This document shows positions 47,569 through 58,072 of a stretch of 64,000 nt of DNA, one piece after another (the stretch's first letter is position 1; the number at the start of each line of letters is the position of its first letter). The position numbers were made by a program, and so were the translations under genes. A model generated the notes under the pieces. That model did no database searches. It had not been told where the DNA came from and worked only from the letters and a program-made list of their open reading frames with translations. Location: the NCBI RefSeq assembly GCF_000341735.1, contig NZ_KB455575.1, positions 1,453,422 through 1,517,421 on the forward strand, in the 5' to 3' direction. Origin of the DNA: Methylotuvimicrobium buryatense 5G (GTDB lineage: Bacteria; Pseudomonadota; Gammaproteobacteria; Methylococcales; Methylomonadaceae).

Positions 47569-49146
47569 ATGACCGATTTTAATTATTTTGCCGCGTCAGG
47601 ATTCTATTTTCCGGCTATCCCGCTGAGCATTTTTTTCGAAGCCGGATACTTAACGATGTTAATCGCAGCCATACCACCTATTTGGGGCTTTGTGCGTTAT
47701 CACCGAAAATACCGCAATCTTCTCGTTGAGTATCATGACCAACAGCAAAAACTCAAACATCTAAAGCAAGTCACTAATAGTATGTTTTACGAATGGCATA
47801 TCGAAACCGGAAAGATCGAAGGCTGCGAGGATTTCGCCAAACTATTCGGCTTTTCCGAACACGAAAATGCTATAAACCATGATCTTTTTCTAACAAAGCT
47901 TCATCCTAACGATCAAAACCGCATAAAACGAGTTTTCAAAGACGCATTAATCCATCTTGATACATTTTCCGCTCACTATCGCTTACAAACTCCGGAACAC
48001 GATGTCATTCCTATTCGTCAACACGGCAAGGTCATCAGGGATCCGAGCGGTACGCCGTTAAAAATACACAACGCAATTCAAACAGACGATAAATTTGCCG
48101 ATAAAGCGTCGAGCGAAAATAAGCAAATACAACATATTGTTACAACATCGGGATTAATCGGGGTTTTAACGATTTCTCCCGAAAACCGGATTTTATCGGC
48201 TAATGAATATATCTTCCGACTCTCAGGCCATGACGAAACTACGCTAAAGAACGCCCCATTAATGACTTTGCTCAGATTTCCGGATTTGAACGAGCACTTT
48301 TTTTTCGCCCCAAACATCGACCATAGCGGTATCGTCAACGGTCAATTAATCCACAAAAACGGCACAGTCAGCAGCGTTAAACTGTCCGTCAACTCCGTCA
48401 GCAACGATTCCGTTACGATCGATTATTTTGTCTTATTACTAACCGACATTTGCGAGCATATCGAAGAAGATAGAAAGCTGTTGGAACGGGAGCAACGGCA
48501 TAAAAACACCCTAATCCGAGAGGTTCACCACCGAATCAAAAACAACTTACAAGGCATTTTCGGCCTATTGCAAAATAATGCATTGGAGCACCCCGAAGCC
48601 AAAGCGATTCTCGAACAAAGCATGCTGCAGATCAATTCACTGGCAATTACTTACGGTTTGCAAAGTAAGACAGAAAACGGCGAAATTTATCTATGCGACA
48701 TTGTTCATTCCTCGACAGAATTTTGTCAGCGTTTATTTTTCAGCACCTATGAAACCATCGAACTGCAAATACCTTCCGATCATCCGATTCGCGTCGATCG
48801 GGACAATGCCGTTTCGTTATCGTTAATCGTTAACGAACTATTACTCAATGCCATCAAGCACAGCCCCGGAATAAACAAAAAAATCTCGGTTTCATTGGAT
48901 TTTGACAAGAATCATGCGATTTTTACCGTCAAGAACGGACCGGCTTCGCTACCCCAAGGTTTCGATTTCGAACAATCGATTAAAATCGGCACCGGACTTT
49001 CGTTAGTTAAAACATTGATGCCGGAACAATCGCAATTGTGCATTTACCAAACGAACCACACAGTCACCGCACAATTAACGATGATGCCGCCATTGATTTT
49101 TCATAAAAGCCAAAGCAATCCGTTTTATAGCTCAAGCATCAAGTAA
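47569..49146 (+). CDS. PAS sensor histidine kinase, HisKA_2 type
   Basis: A 525-residue membrane-linked kinase. One hydrophobic segment lies near residues 12-45, then two PAS-like regions (MFYEWHIETGKIEGCEDF and VLTISPENRILSANEYIFRLSG). The phosphoacceptor region is REVHHRIKNNLQGIFGLLQ (H320/H321), the HisKA_2 form common in kinases that pair with ANTAR-type regulators. The ATPase part has LIVNELLLNAIKHSP. Its likely partner is the ANTAR regulator 720 bp downstream on the same strand, though a repeat separates them. Confidence 0.88.
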   Translation: MTDFNYFAASGFYFPAIPLSIFFEAGYLTMLIAAIPPIWGFVRYHRKYRNLLVEYHDQQQKLKHLKQVTNSMFYEWHIETGKIEGCEDFAKLFGFSEHENAINHDLFLTKLHPNDQNRIKRVFKDALIHLDTFSAHYRLQTPEHDVIPIRQHGKVIRDPSGTPLKIHNAIQTDDKFADKASSENKQIQHIVTTSGLIGVLTISPENRILSANEYIFRLSGHDETTLKNAPLMTLLRFPDLNEHFFFAPNIDHSGIVNGQLIHKNGTVSSVKLSVNSVSNDSVTIDYFVLLLTDICEHIEEDRKLLEREQRHKNTLIREVHHRIKNNLQGIFGLLQNNALEHPEAKAILEQSMLQINSLAITYGLQSKTENGEIYLCDIVHSSTEFCQRLFFSTYETIELQIPSDHPIRVDRDNAVSLSLIVNELLLNAIKHSPGINKKISVSLDFDKNHAIFTVKNGPASLPQGFDFEQSIKIGTGLSLVKTLMPEQSQLCIYQTNHTVTAQLTMMPPLIFHKSQSNPFYSSSIK

Positions 49147-49542
49147 GCCTATGATTACAAAATGCCGGTCCAATTCTTTACATCTAGATGCTTTTCAATT
49201 AGATTACCGAAATAAATACAAACCCCAGACCCCGCTTTGTATTCTCTTTATCGAATTATTGGTGCATCTTGATCGAACCAATTATGTTCGTCTAAAAGTA
49301 GTTAAACTTCAAACTTTTATATTCAGATTCTGTCTTACCTTTTTTCAACTTCGCTACTCCGCCAAGACCCTAGCCGGATACCGCTATTGCGCGGAGATGA
49401 CTTAAACAAGGTAGGAATAAGTTCGCTATGTTGAATGCATGATTCACCGTAATTATTCACATCCCCTATCGTTACCACGCTCCAGCGTGGCAATAAAGTC
49501 TAAGAGGCGGGAGCGGTACTCAGGCATTCCCATGTAGAGCGA
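49147..49542. other. Intergenic, no supported gene
   Basis: Contains an open frame of 84 codons at 49151 without a ribosome site or family resemblance. A short hairpin near 49475-49491 (CCACGCTCCAGCGTGG) is a common dispersed palindrome type. Confidence 0.35.
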
Positions 49543-49676
49543 CACTGCCATTAAGTTAAGCCGTTCGTGGTGAGCCTGTCGAACCATGGACGGCTTAACT
49601 TATCGACCCAGGATTTTTCCATTCACCCTTCGACAGGCTCAGGGCGAACGGAAAAATCCTTAACTTAATGGCAGTG
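49543..49676. repeat. Family P element, complete, with target duplication
   Basis: A 134-bp element with perfect 18-bp inverted ends (CACTGCCATTAAGTTAAG, 49543-49560, and its complement at 49659-49676). The 11 bases ATGTAGAGCGA directly flank both sides (49532-49542 and 49677-49687), indicating insertion. Inside are the CCGTTCGTGGTGAGCCTGTC and TTCGACAGGCTCAGGGCGAA arms. The gap from 49688 to 49865 has no gene. Confidence 0.9.
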
Positions 49677-49865
49677 ATGTAGAGCGAGGGAACAATAATT
49701 GCCGGTGGACTAAATAGTTACAGCCAATAACCTATAGAATTTAGTTTGTAGGTTCACGGCTTCCTTATTGAACAAAAAACTGAATCACTTACAACCATAT
49801 TTTCGAAACTATTTTTAGCGATTATCTAAGCGTTTACGGCCGCACCGGCCTAAATTTAACTATTA

Positions 49866-50462
49866 ATGAATAAAACAATACTTCTTGCCGACGATGACCG
49901 GCTCATTCTCGGAACCATGAGCCGTGGACTACGGCTATCCGGTTATAATGTCTTAGAAGCCACATCGGGCGATACGGCTATTAAACTTGCTCAAGACCAA
50001 AAGCCGGACATTGCGGTTTTAGATATCCGCATGCCGAAAATGACCGGTATAGACGTTGCCAAACATCTTGTACGAATACTCGACATTCCAGTCATATTCT
50101 TGTCCGCCTATTCCGACGAAGACACAGTAAAAGCCGCCATCGCCTCCGGTTGCATGAACTATTTGGTCAAACCCTGCAGTCTCGAGCAATTGATTTTGAC
50201 CATCGAAGCGGTAATCGAAAGAAACAAGGAAATAATTAATCTGAAATACGAGAACAAGCAACTCGACAAAGCGCTATCCCAAAGCAGAAGCGTCTGCATA
50301 GCGATTGGCCTAATCATGAAGAATCAACTCCTCACCGAAGAAGCCGCATTTGATTATTTGCGCAAAAACGCCAGAGACCAGCGACGAAAAATAACCGAAT
50401 TGGCCGAGGAAGTCATCCAAACCTTCGCCGGTCAAGACAATCTTAGCCAGACCCACTTATAA
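49866..50462 (+). CDS. Response regulator with ANTAR RNA-binding domain
   Basis: A 198-residue regulator: a receiver domain (phospho-acceptor D53 in AVLDIRMPKMTG, acidic pair ADDD at 8-11, the LSAY threonine-site equivalent and VKPCS lysine), a coiled linker, and an ANTAR domain, AIGLIMKNQLLTEEAAFDYLRKNARDQRRKITELAEEVI. ANTAR proteins bind RNA hairpins and prevent transcription termination when phosphorylated. HisKA_2 kinases such as the upstream 47569 gene are typical partners. Target hairpins are not identified, and no nitrogen-assimilation gene is near. Confidence 0.92.
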   Translation: MNKTILLADDDRLILGTMSRGLRLSGYNVLEATSGDTAIKLAQDQKPDIAVLDIRMPKMTGIDVAKHLVRILDIPVIFLSAYSDEDTVKAAIASGCMNYLVKPCSLEQLILTIEAVIERNKEIINLKYENKQLDKALSQSRSVCIAIGLIMKNQLLTEEAAFDYLRKNARDQRRKITELAEEVIQTFAGQDNLSQTHL

Positions 50463-50464
50463 TA

Positions 50465-50774
50465 GCTATGTTCGCGTTGATAGTTGATACTTTTGAACTT
50501 AAAGCCAACATGAACCCCAAGGATTCAACTCTGAATAACTTTTTTTTCAATATCGCGCCAATGGCTGAAAGGAGGGTACGGTTGCTCGATTGACAGGTGT
50601 CGGCAGCAGGGATAGCTGCCGTCAAGCCTACATGGACGTATTCACGGCGTCCTGTCAAGCGAGTAATCGTACCCTCTTCCACGCTCAGCGTATTGGAAAG
50701 CAATCATTGACTATTTCCTAAGTGGTTTATTTAGTAGGAAAGAGAATCGTTTCAACTGCTAACGCGAACATAGC
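50465..50774. repeat. Nested inverted-repeat element
   Basis: The outer inverted ends are GCTATGTTCGCGTT (50465-50478) and AACGCGAACATAGC (50761-50774); with the adjoining bases they extend to about 26 bp with five mismatches. An inner 105-bp element has ends GAGGGTACGGTTGCTCG (from 50572) and the complement ending 50676. The inner core shares CCTACATGGACG...ATTCACGGCGTCC with family T, and has a GTCGGCAGCAGGGATAGCTG-type hairpin. It begins 2 nt after the ANTAR gene stop. The remaining gap to 50863 is empty. Confidence 0.7.
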
Positions 50775-50863
50775 CTTTTTCAAAGGGAGAGGCTAAAGTT
50801 CCAGTTTATTTTAAAACAAGGGTCTGAATAATTACTTTCGCGATGTCTTAACCGACTCTATAG

Positions 50864-53800
50864 TTACCGTGACTGACTACTCAATAATTGCTGCATCGCA
50901 TCTACTGATAACGGTCTGCCTAATAAATACCCCTGAATTTGATCGCAGCCTAATTGGCGTAAGAAATCCGCTTGCACTTGGGTTTCCACGCCTTCGGCAA
51001 TACATTTAAGGCGTAAATTGTGGGCAAGATTCACAATGGCTTCGACCAATACTTCATCGTCAGCGTCACCTGGAATATCTCTTACAAAGGATTGATCAAT
51101 TTTAAGTTTGTCCACCGCGAAGCGTTTGAGATAACTTAAACTGGAATAACCGGTACCAAAATCATCAATCGAAAATTGTACGCCTCGTTGGTTTAACGTA
51201 TTCACCACCTGCAACACATACTCTGGATCGGTAACCAAAATGGATTCGGTTAATTCTAATTCCAAATGGTGAGGCGGCAAACCGGTTTCTTCCAAGATTT
51301 CGATGACCGTTTGCAATAAGTTATGCCGTAAAAATTGCACGCAAGACACATTGACGGACACTCGTAAATAATGCCCTTGTAGCAACCATTGTTGCATTTG
51401 CCGACAAGCTTGACGCAGCACCGACTGCCCTAAGGTAACAATCAATCCACACTCTTCCGCAACCGGAATAAATTCTGCCGGTGAAATAATCCCCAGTTCT
51501 GCATGATGCCAGCGCGCTAAAGCTTCAGCACCGACAATCTGTCCGCTTTTAATGTCAAATTGAGGTTGATAAACCACAAAGAAATCTTCGCGCTCCAGCG
51601 ACAAACGCATGGCATTTTCTAAAGACATGCGGCGCATCACCGCCACATTCATTGATTCGGTATAAAACTTATAGGTATTACGTCCATTGAATTTAGCCTG
51701 ATACAGTGCCGTATCGGCTTTTTGTAGCAACCCATCAAATTCCTCTCCATCATCAGGATATAAACAGGCACCGATGCTACACGATAACTGTAGTTTATTG
51801 CCCTCAATATCAAAAGGACGTAACAGCGCGGTTAAAATTTTCGTCGAAATATCAGCTAAATTATCGACATGATGCACATTACCTAGTAAGACGACAAATT
51901 CATCGCCACCTAAGCGACTAACGGTATCGGCTTCACGCACACAGTCTCGCAGACGGCAGGCAACTTCCAACAACAGTTTGTCACCTATCGGGTGACCCAA
52001 GCTATCATTAACGTTTTTAAAGTGATCTAAATCCAAATATAACAAGCCCAGCTTCTTACCTTGGCGTTGCACATAGGACACCGTTTGCTGAAAACGGTCT
52101 TTTAATAAAGTACGGTTAGGCAGTGAGGTCAAGGGATCATGATGCGCGAGAAATTCAATATACTCTCGGGCTTGTTGATGTTCGGTAATATCCATAAATA
52201 CAGCAATGTATTCACTCGGACGCCCCTCGGGTGTCGTACGCGCAGCCGAAATACCAAGCCATTGCGGATAGATTTCTCCATTCTTACGCCGATTCCAAAT
52301 TTCCCCTTGCCAATAGTCTTCAAGATTGAGTTTCGCCCACATCTGTTGGTAAAAACTATCATCATGCTTCCCTGACTTGAGCAAACGTGGGGTTAAACCC
52401 AGCACTTCGGTTTCCGTGTAACCGGTAATTAGGGTAAAGGCAGGGTTAACTGAGAGAATCCGTTGCTCACCGTCCGTGACGACTACGGCTTCTCGGCTAT
52501 AACGAAACACCATCGCATCAAGTTCGAGTTTGCGTTGTTGCCGATTACGTTGTACTAAGGCCCATGCATTATTGGCCAACATTTCTAATATGGCCAAATC
52601 ACCCGCATCATAAGAGTCTTGTTTATTACCTACCCCCATAATCATCACGACATTATCGTCTTCGATAACCGGCACGCTCACGTGACGTAATAAGGTCGCA
52701 TGGCCTTCCGGCAACCCTTTTTTATTATCCAATGCCGGGTAATCATTATGAATAACCGGCCGACGCAAACGAAAACAATCCGCCCACACACCGGCATTCG
52801 CTAACGGGTAATGATTATCATGCACCGCTGCACAATTTTGCAGCGTTTTACCTGACCATACCCCTAAACTAATGGTATTTTGATCGCTGTTGACAAAATG
52901 TACATAAGCGAGGTGGCTATCGGTTAACGCCTCGGCATGCTCAAGGGCAAAACGCAGCAGAGACTGTTCATCCATTTTCGTAGCTTGCCTGGTTAAACTT
53001 AATAGGGCGGCATTGCGTTGACTGGTTAAATCTTGGACTTGTTCACTGCGTATACGCGTGAGAAATAAACCAATTAATTCCGCTATGCCCTCAATAAATT
53101 GTTTTTCATCATCAAGAAACGGTTTGTTGTTTGGCAAAATATGCGGATTCCTATAACCGACGCTAATTTTACCGACCACTTGCGCGTCAACCTGAATATC
53201 GCTTTCCAGCTTATCCATTGTGGCTGAAAAGGTATCGTTGCTATAAGTTTTGGAAGGTAAATTAATAGACACCGAGACATCGTCTGTGTAATTCATGCCC
53301 ATGGGTAGCAGTTTTAACACGTCGGCAAAAAAAGCATCTTGATCGCTAATTAATTGTGACGCTCGAGAAATAGCATAAATCGCTTTTAGCTCCTTTATAC
53401 GCTCGCGTAAGCTCAAGGACAGATTTTCGAGAGCCTGATCGCGTTCCAGCAAGGCAAGTTCTGCCTGCTTGCGAACGGAAACATCTTCGATAATGACCAC
53501 TATATAATCAAGTTGGCCGATGGCATTACGCACCCCTTGTTTGATCACATGCACATCAATGATTTCGCCGTCACTGCGAATACACCGCTTATCCAGTGTA
53601 TAACCCTCATGCTTACCTGTGAGTATGTCATTAAACTGCACTAATTCGGCGTCAAGATCGCCGGGATGCGTTAAATCCATCCAGGTCAGTTTAATCAGCG
53701 CATCGCGCGAATATCCGAACAAGTCACAGAGTTTATCGTTGACTTCTAGCCATTGTTTATCGGCACTGATGGCTGCCATGCCGACCGGCGCCGAATCAAA

Positions 53801-54388
53801 ATAAGCCTGAAAGTGTCGGTGACTTTCTTCTAGCAGCACCTGTTGCTTAACCGCTGCGGTTTGATCGACAATTAAAACGACAAAGTGCTGCGCATAATTT
53901 TCTGCTAACTCGGACAATAACGAAAGATGCATATCAGCTATAAACTGTTGTTCGTCGGCCGTTTTTAATTCAATACCGGTTACCCTCGCGGAACCTTCGC
54001 TTCGAGCCCTCTGCAATAATTCCCGCAAACGACCATGCTCTTTTTTAGGTAGCAGGCGAGGAAAATAATGTGAACGTAATTGCTTGCGACTTAAGGCAAA
54101 CCGTTGTTCAGCTATCGCATTACACTCATGGATGACCACAACTTCATCAATAACTAAAGCCGGTACCGGCAAAGCCGCAAACAAACTGCTAAAGCGGCGC
54201 ATGGCATTTTCGGTAATGATTTGATTTTGGCGTAATTCCTCATTTTGAATTTCTAATTCCGCATGATAGATTTTAAGGTCTTCGACTAAGCGGGAAACAT
54301 CCGCTTCACCACGCGCAACATCTTGTAAGGCAAAATCAAAATCGCCGCGTTGCAATGCCTCGATTGCTAATTGCTTAATACTACTCAT
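50864..54388 (-). CDS. PAS-GAF-PAS-GGDEF-EAL cyclic di-GMP enzyme
   Basis: A 1174-residue protein. In order: an N-terminal helix and coiled coil, PAS regions (about 60-170, then 185-310), a coiled coil, a GAF-like region (about 500-640), a PAS domain (about 660-760), a GGDEF domain with RLGGDEF near 825 and a READ inhibitory site before it, and an EAL domain with GAEALARWHH near 953 and DDFGTGYSSLSYL. No membrane segment is clear. The ATG at 54388 is chosen because it overlaps the CheB-CheR stop (ATGA) and is preceded by AGGGGGAGC. It is co-transcribed with the CheB-CheR gene. Confidence 0.9.
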   Translation of the reverse strand: MSSIKQLAIEALQRGDFDFALQDVARGEADVSRLVEDLKIYHAELEIQNEELRQNQIITENAMRRFSSLFAALPVPALVIDEVVVIHECNAIAEQRFALSRKQLRSHYFPRLLPKKEHGRLRELLQRARSEGSARVTGIELKTADEQQFIADMHLSLLSELAENYAQHFVVLIVDQTAAVKQQVLLEESHRHFQAYFDSAPVGMAAISADKQWLEVNDKLCDLFGYSRDALIKLTWMDLTHPGDLDAELVQFNDILTGKHEGYTLDKRCIRSDGEIIDVHVIKQGVRNAIGQLDYIVVIIEDVSVRKQAELALLERDQALENLSLSLRERIKELKAIYAISRASQLISDQDAFFADVLKLLPMGMNYTDDVSVSINLPSKTYSNDTFSATMDKLESDIQVDAQVVGKISVGYRNPHILPNNKPFLDDEKQFIEGIAELIGLFLTRIRSEQVQDLTSQRNAALLSLTRQATKMDEQSLLRFALEHAEALTDSHLAYVHFVNSDQNTISLGVWSGKTLQNCAAVHDNHYPLANAGVWADCFRLRRPVIHNDYPALDNKKGLPEGHATLLRHVSVPVIEDDNVVMIMGVGNKQDSYDAGDLAILEMLANNAWALVQRNRQQRKLELDAMVFRYSREAVVVTDGEQRILSVNPAFTLITGYTETEVLGLTPRLLKSGKHDDSFYQQMWAKLNLEDYWQGEIWNRRKNGEIYPQWLGISAARTTPEGRPSEYIAVFMDITEHQQAREYIEFLAHHDPLTSLPNRTLLKDRFQQTVSYVQRQGKKLGLLYLDLDHFKNVNDSLGHPIGDKLLLEVACRLRDCVREADTVSRLGGDEFVVLLGNVHHVDNLADISTKILTALLRPFDIEGNKLQLSCSIGACLYPDDGEEFDGLLQKADTALYQAKFNGRNTYKFYTESMNVAVMRRMSLENAMRLSLEREDFFVVYQPQFDIKSGQIVGAEALARWHHAELGIISPAEFIPVAEECGLIVTLGQSVLRQACRQMQQWLLQGHYLRVSVNVSCVQFLRHNLLQTVIEILEETGLPPHHLELELTESILVTDPEYVLQVVNTLNQRGVQFSIDDFGTGYSSLSYLKRFAVDKLKIDQSFVRDIPGDADDEVLVEAIVNLAHNLRLKCIAEGVETQVQADFLRQLGCDQIQGYLLGRPLSVDAMQQLLSSQSR

Positions 54389-57378
54389 GCCTGCTCCCCC
54401 TCTACCCATGCCGTGATATTGACATGACTGACAATGATGCCACCCAACGGATGCCTCACAGGCGTGGCGTGCATCAAAAACCAGCGACGTTCTGTGGGCG
54501 AATGACAAGGATATTTAATGGAAAAATGCGCTTGCTCGCCGCTAAGAATTTGGCTAATACCTATAAGCACTTGGTGGGCAACGGTATCATCGAGTACATG
54601 TTTAATTTTACAAACATCAAGATAATTGATACCCGGGCCAGTATGCGCGAGCTCACGATCACCATTGCTTTGGGCAAAATCCCGCCAGGCTTTATTCACC
54701 ATGGTAATGACGCCTTTCGAATTTAACACGGCAATATGTTCGGGTAGGGAATCTAAAATGGCTTGGAGACGCTGCGCATCTTTGATTTGGGTAATATCGA
54801 CAAAAGTTAATACTGCCCCACTGATGTTTCTCGGTCGATCGATATAAGGTAAGACACGAACCAAATACCAATGATCATTGCGAGTTTTGACTTCACGCTC
54901 CATCAACTGCGCCGTACAGATCACGCGACGCAAATCGTGCAGGAACTCCGGATATTCCATTTCGTGGGCAAAATCGTCAATCGGTCGCCCAATATCACCT
55001 TCCCGAATACGAAAAATAGAACCTGCTTCAGGCGTAAAACGGGTTAAATTCAGATCACTGTCCACAAATAGGGTAGGAATCAGTGCGGCACGCGTCATAT
55101 TGTCTAAATCGGCGTTCAAACGGTTTAGAATATCTATTTTTTCCTGATTTTCGGCATTAACGGTATACAACTCCTCATTGACTGATTGCAATTCTTCATT
55201 CGTGCTTTGCAGCTCCTCATTCGAGGCCATTAACTCTTCATTAGTCGCTTGCAATTCTTCGTTGGAGGTTTCCAGCTCTTCAATCGTCGCTTGCAAACTA
55301 TCACGGGTGGCCGATAACTCCATTTCCAAGCTTTGAATACGGTCATTAGAAACCGCCTCTACGTCAATATTATTACTACCTGCCAAGGGTATTTCTTTGG
55401 GCGCCAACACCTCAAAAGACATTAAAAAATGACGCTCTTTCGGCGCATCCTCTATTAGCGGCCTCAGAACAACCCGCACCCATTCGCTTTGTTTCTTAGC
55501 CGAATCAAGCAACTGAATTTCTGAATGTAGCGGCATATTGTCTTTAGCTACCTTATGCAGCAAGGCTACACATACCGGTGCCATTTTACCCACCAACAAT
55601 TTGGAAATTTCCAAACTGGCGCTGCCTGCTTGAATTTGCATATAGCGTTGAACATCGCCATAGACATGCACCAATTCGCGTTCCTCATTAATTAATAACG
55701 CTGGCGGTGCGTAACTTTGCATCAATAACATCTGGCCAGATTCGATAATACTGCTTTCGGCATTCCGATGTTTTTCGCGGTACGGCTGACTCACGCGCAT
55801 GCGGTTATCATTATGGTTGGTGCTATTTTTAAAATTAAGCGGTAACGAAACGGGCCGTAAGACGCGATAAATTTTATGTTTAGCATTGATGACACTGAAA
55901 TCTTTATGTAACGTGCCCAAAGATTCACTAGAGCCGAGTAACAAATAACCGTTATGCGCCAATGCATATTGAAAACAGAGCAAAGCGCGTTCTTGTGCCG
56001 CTACATCAAAATAAATCAGCGTATTTCGGCAACTGACTAGATTCATGCGGGTAAACGGCGGATCATCGAGAATATTGTGCCGCGCAAACACGATATTCTG
56101 ACGAATTTCATTTTTGACGATAAATTGATTGCCACTGCGGCTAAAAAATCGTTCGAGGCGTTCTGGCGACAATTCGTTGGCTATCGCTTCCGGATAAACC
56201 CCGGCACTGGCAAACTCAATGTTTTGCTGCTCAACATCGGTGGCAAATATTTTTAACTGTGGCCAGCGACGCAATTTATCGAAGGCTTCAGCAAATAAAA
56301 TAGACAGCGTATAGGCTTCCTCACCGGTCGCGCAACCGGCAACCCATACCCGTAACGATTGATTATCGGGGTTATTTTCCACCAAAGTCTGAATTACCGT
56401 TTTTTCCAATAATTCAAAAGTTTCTACGTCGCGAAAATAACTGGTCACCGGAATTAGAATATCTCGCTTCAGGGTGATAATTTCGTTACGATCACTTTCC
56501 AGCAGATATAAATAATTGCTCAAATCGCGCACATGACGCACCTGCATCCGTCGCTCAATTCGACGTTGTACCGTTGCCGATTTGTACTCCTTAAAATTAA
56601 TACCGCCGACTTGATACAGCAAATGCAAAATATTTTCTAAAGGATCACCATGCGACGTTTGCCCAGTATCATTCAACTTTACAGTCGGTTGAATGCTATT
56701 GCTAACATGACCGACAATTCTGGCCGCCAACATTTCAGGAGGGATAACTTCATCGACTAAGCCGGTGGCAATGACGCTACGCGGCATTCCATCGAATTTA
56801 GCGGTTTCCGGGTCTTGCGCCAAAAGAAAACCACCGGCATCATTAATGGCTACCGCGCCTCGGGTACCGTCGGAACCGGTGCCGGAGAGAATCACGCCAA
56901 CCGAATGCTTGCCAAACTCCTTGGAGAGGGAGGTGAAAAATAAATCAATCGGTAAACTCAAGCCGTGCGGATTTTTGGGCAACAACCGTAGCTGGCTTCC
57001 AGCCACTGTCATATTTTTACCCGGCGGAATCAAAAATACTTGGTTAGGTTTAATTTGCATGCCGTTTTCGGCCATCAACACCGGCATGGCCGTATGCCGT
57101 GCGAGCAAATTATCCATCATGCTTTTGTGATCGGGGGAAAGATGTTGGACAACCACGAAGGCCGCTCCCGAAGTTACCGAGAGCTTGTCGAAGAAACGCT
57201 CCAAGGCGTCTAAACCACCGGCGGATGCGCCAATAGCGACCACATAACCGTTAAACAGGCGAGTAGTTTTTGGTGAGGGATTGAGAGTAGGGATTTGCGA
57301 TAAATCGAGCGGGTCTTCGATAGGCGTGGCAACGCCACTAGCGATGACTCGCCTGGAGTATTTTTTGTTTCGCGCCAT
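54385..57378 (-). CDS. CheB-CheR-PAS chemosensory fusion protein
   Basis: A 997-residue fusion of a methylesterase and a methyltransferase. CheB part: [15 protein letters not shown] near residue 50, [15 protein letters not shown] and [15 protein letters not shown], giving the Ser-His-Asp triad, without a receiver domain. CheR part: [35 protein letters not shown] near 345 and the [12 protein letters not shown] segment. Then a long coiled coil of repeating [11 protein letters not shown]-type heptads, and two PAS domains. No chemoreceptor gene is in the window. It sits upstream of the GGDEF-EAL gene with a 4-base overlap, suggesting a link between methylation and cyclic di-GMP signalling. Confidence 0.92.
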   Translation of the reverse strand: MARNKKYSRRVIASGVATPIEDPLDLSQIPTLNPSPKTTRLFNGYVVAIGASAGGLDALERFFDKLSVTSGAAFVVVQHLSPDHKSMMDNLLARHTAMPVLMAENGMQIKPNQVFLIPPGKNMTVAGSQLRLLPKNPHGLSLPIDLFFTSLSKEFGKHSVGVILSGTGSDGTRGAVAINDAGGFLLAQDPETAKFDGMPRSVIATGLVDEVIPPEMLAARIVGHVSNSIQPTVKLNDTGQTSHGDPLENILHLLYQVGGINFKEYKSATVQRRIERRMQVRHVRDLSNYLYLLESDRNEIITLKRDILIPVTSYFRDVETFELLEKTVIQTLVENNPDNQSLRVWVAGCATGEEAYTLSILFAEAFDKLRRWPQLKIFATDVEQQNIEFASAGVYPEAIANELSPERLERFFSRSGNQFIVKNEIRQNIVFARHNILDDPPFTRMNLVSCRNTLIYFDVAAQERALLCFQYALAHNGYLLLGSSESLGTLHKDFSVINAKHKIYRVLRPVSLPLNFKNSTNHNDNRMRVSQPYREKHRNAESSIIESGQMLLMQSYAPPALLINEERELVHVYGDVQRYMQIQAGSASLEISKLLVGKMAPVCVALLHKVAKDNMPLHSEIQLLDSAKKQSEWVRVVLRPLIEDAPKERHFLMSFEVLAPKEIPLAGSNNIDVEAVSNDRIQSLEMELSATRDSLQATIEELETSNEELQATNEELMASNEELQSTNEELQSVNEELYTVNAENQEKIDILNRLNADLDNMTRAALIPTLFVDSDLNLTRFTPEAGSIFRIREGDIGRPIDDFAHEMEYPEFLHDLRRVICTAQLMEREVKTRNDHWYLVRVLPYIDRPRNISGAVLTFVDITQIKDAQRLQAILDSLPEHIAVLNSKGVITMVNKAWRDFAQSNGDRELAHTGPGINYLDVCKIKHVLDDTVAHQVLIGISQILSGEQAHFSIKYPCHSPTERRWFLMHATPVRHPLGGIIVSHVNITAWVEGEQA

Positions 57379-57438
57379 GATGCGAAGAAACCTATTTTAA
57401 TGTTAAGAGCAATTAAACCGGCACCATTCTACCAAGGA

Positions 57439-58072
57439 TTATAAGCCTTGGTAGTATTTTTCAAACGTTAGCTTGGAGAGGATTGTAATTGTTTTCTTCT
57501 GCGGGACGGGTTATTTAACCCGTCCCCAACGTTTCGGTTTGCCCTAAACATTTCGGCTGACTTCGGCCAAAGTCAAAACGTTTAGAACGGGGTTGCAAAC
57601 CCATGCGCATCAAGCTAGAACGGTCAACCCGTGCGCTTTCCCAATTTCCGGACTCATCGCTATACATAAGTCATGTATTACCCTTTTGCAGTCTTAGACA
57701 ATGTGACCTCGAAGCCATTTATTGTAACTTGACATTCTCGGCCTCGATATCGCGATCTGGGGATCGCTCCCACAGTGCATTAGTCACCCTCTGTGGGAGC
57801 GACGCCTTCGTCGCGACTTTCGAAGTCACTGACGCTCGATACCCACGGCTTATATCGAAGTCCTCGAAGCGACCTAAATTCAATACAAGGGCGATTTTAA
57901 TCGCCCTAGGCGAATGAGAACTTGCCCCTACAAGAAACTTGAGAAAGTCAGGAAGTTAGTTTTAGCGACATCCTTAGCTTGATGCGTATGGGTTGCAAAC
58001 CCCGTCCTGCTAGGGTTATAAGTCTTCGTAGTATTTTTCAAACGTTAGCTTGGAGAGGATTGTAATTGTTTT
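57439..58072. repeat. Family R copy 2 inside a 57-bp direct repeat
   Basis: A 57-bp stretch is present at 57439-57495 and again at 58016-58072 with two mismatches. The second copy is the 3' end and immediate downstream of the gene at 58045. Between them, 57586-58006 is family R in inverse orientation to 483-878, with inverted ends of about 30 bp (ACCCATGCGCATCAAGCT inside, GGGGTTGCAAA outside). 57496-57585 holds other hairpin text (GGACGGGTTATTTAACCCGT). No gene is seen. Confidence 0.85.

Noticed and set aside
49151-49405. Small open frame of 84 codons after the histidine kinase gene
   Set aside because: No ribosome site and composition unlike neighbours.
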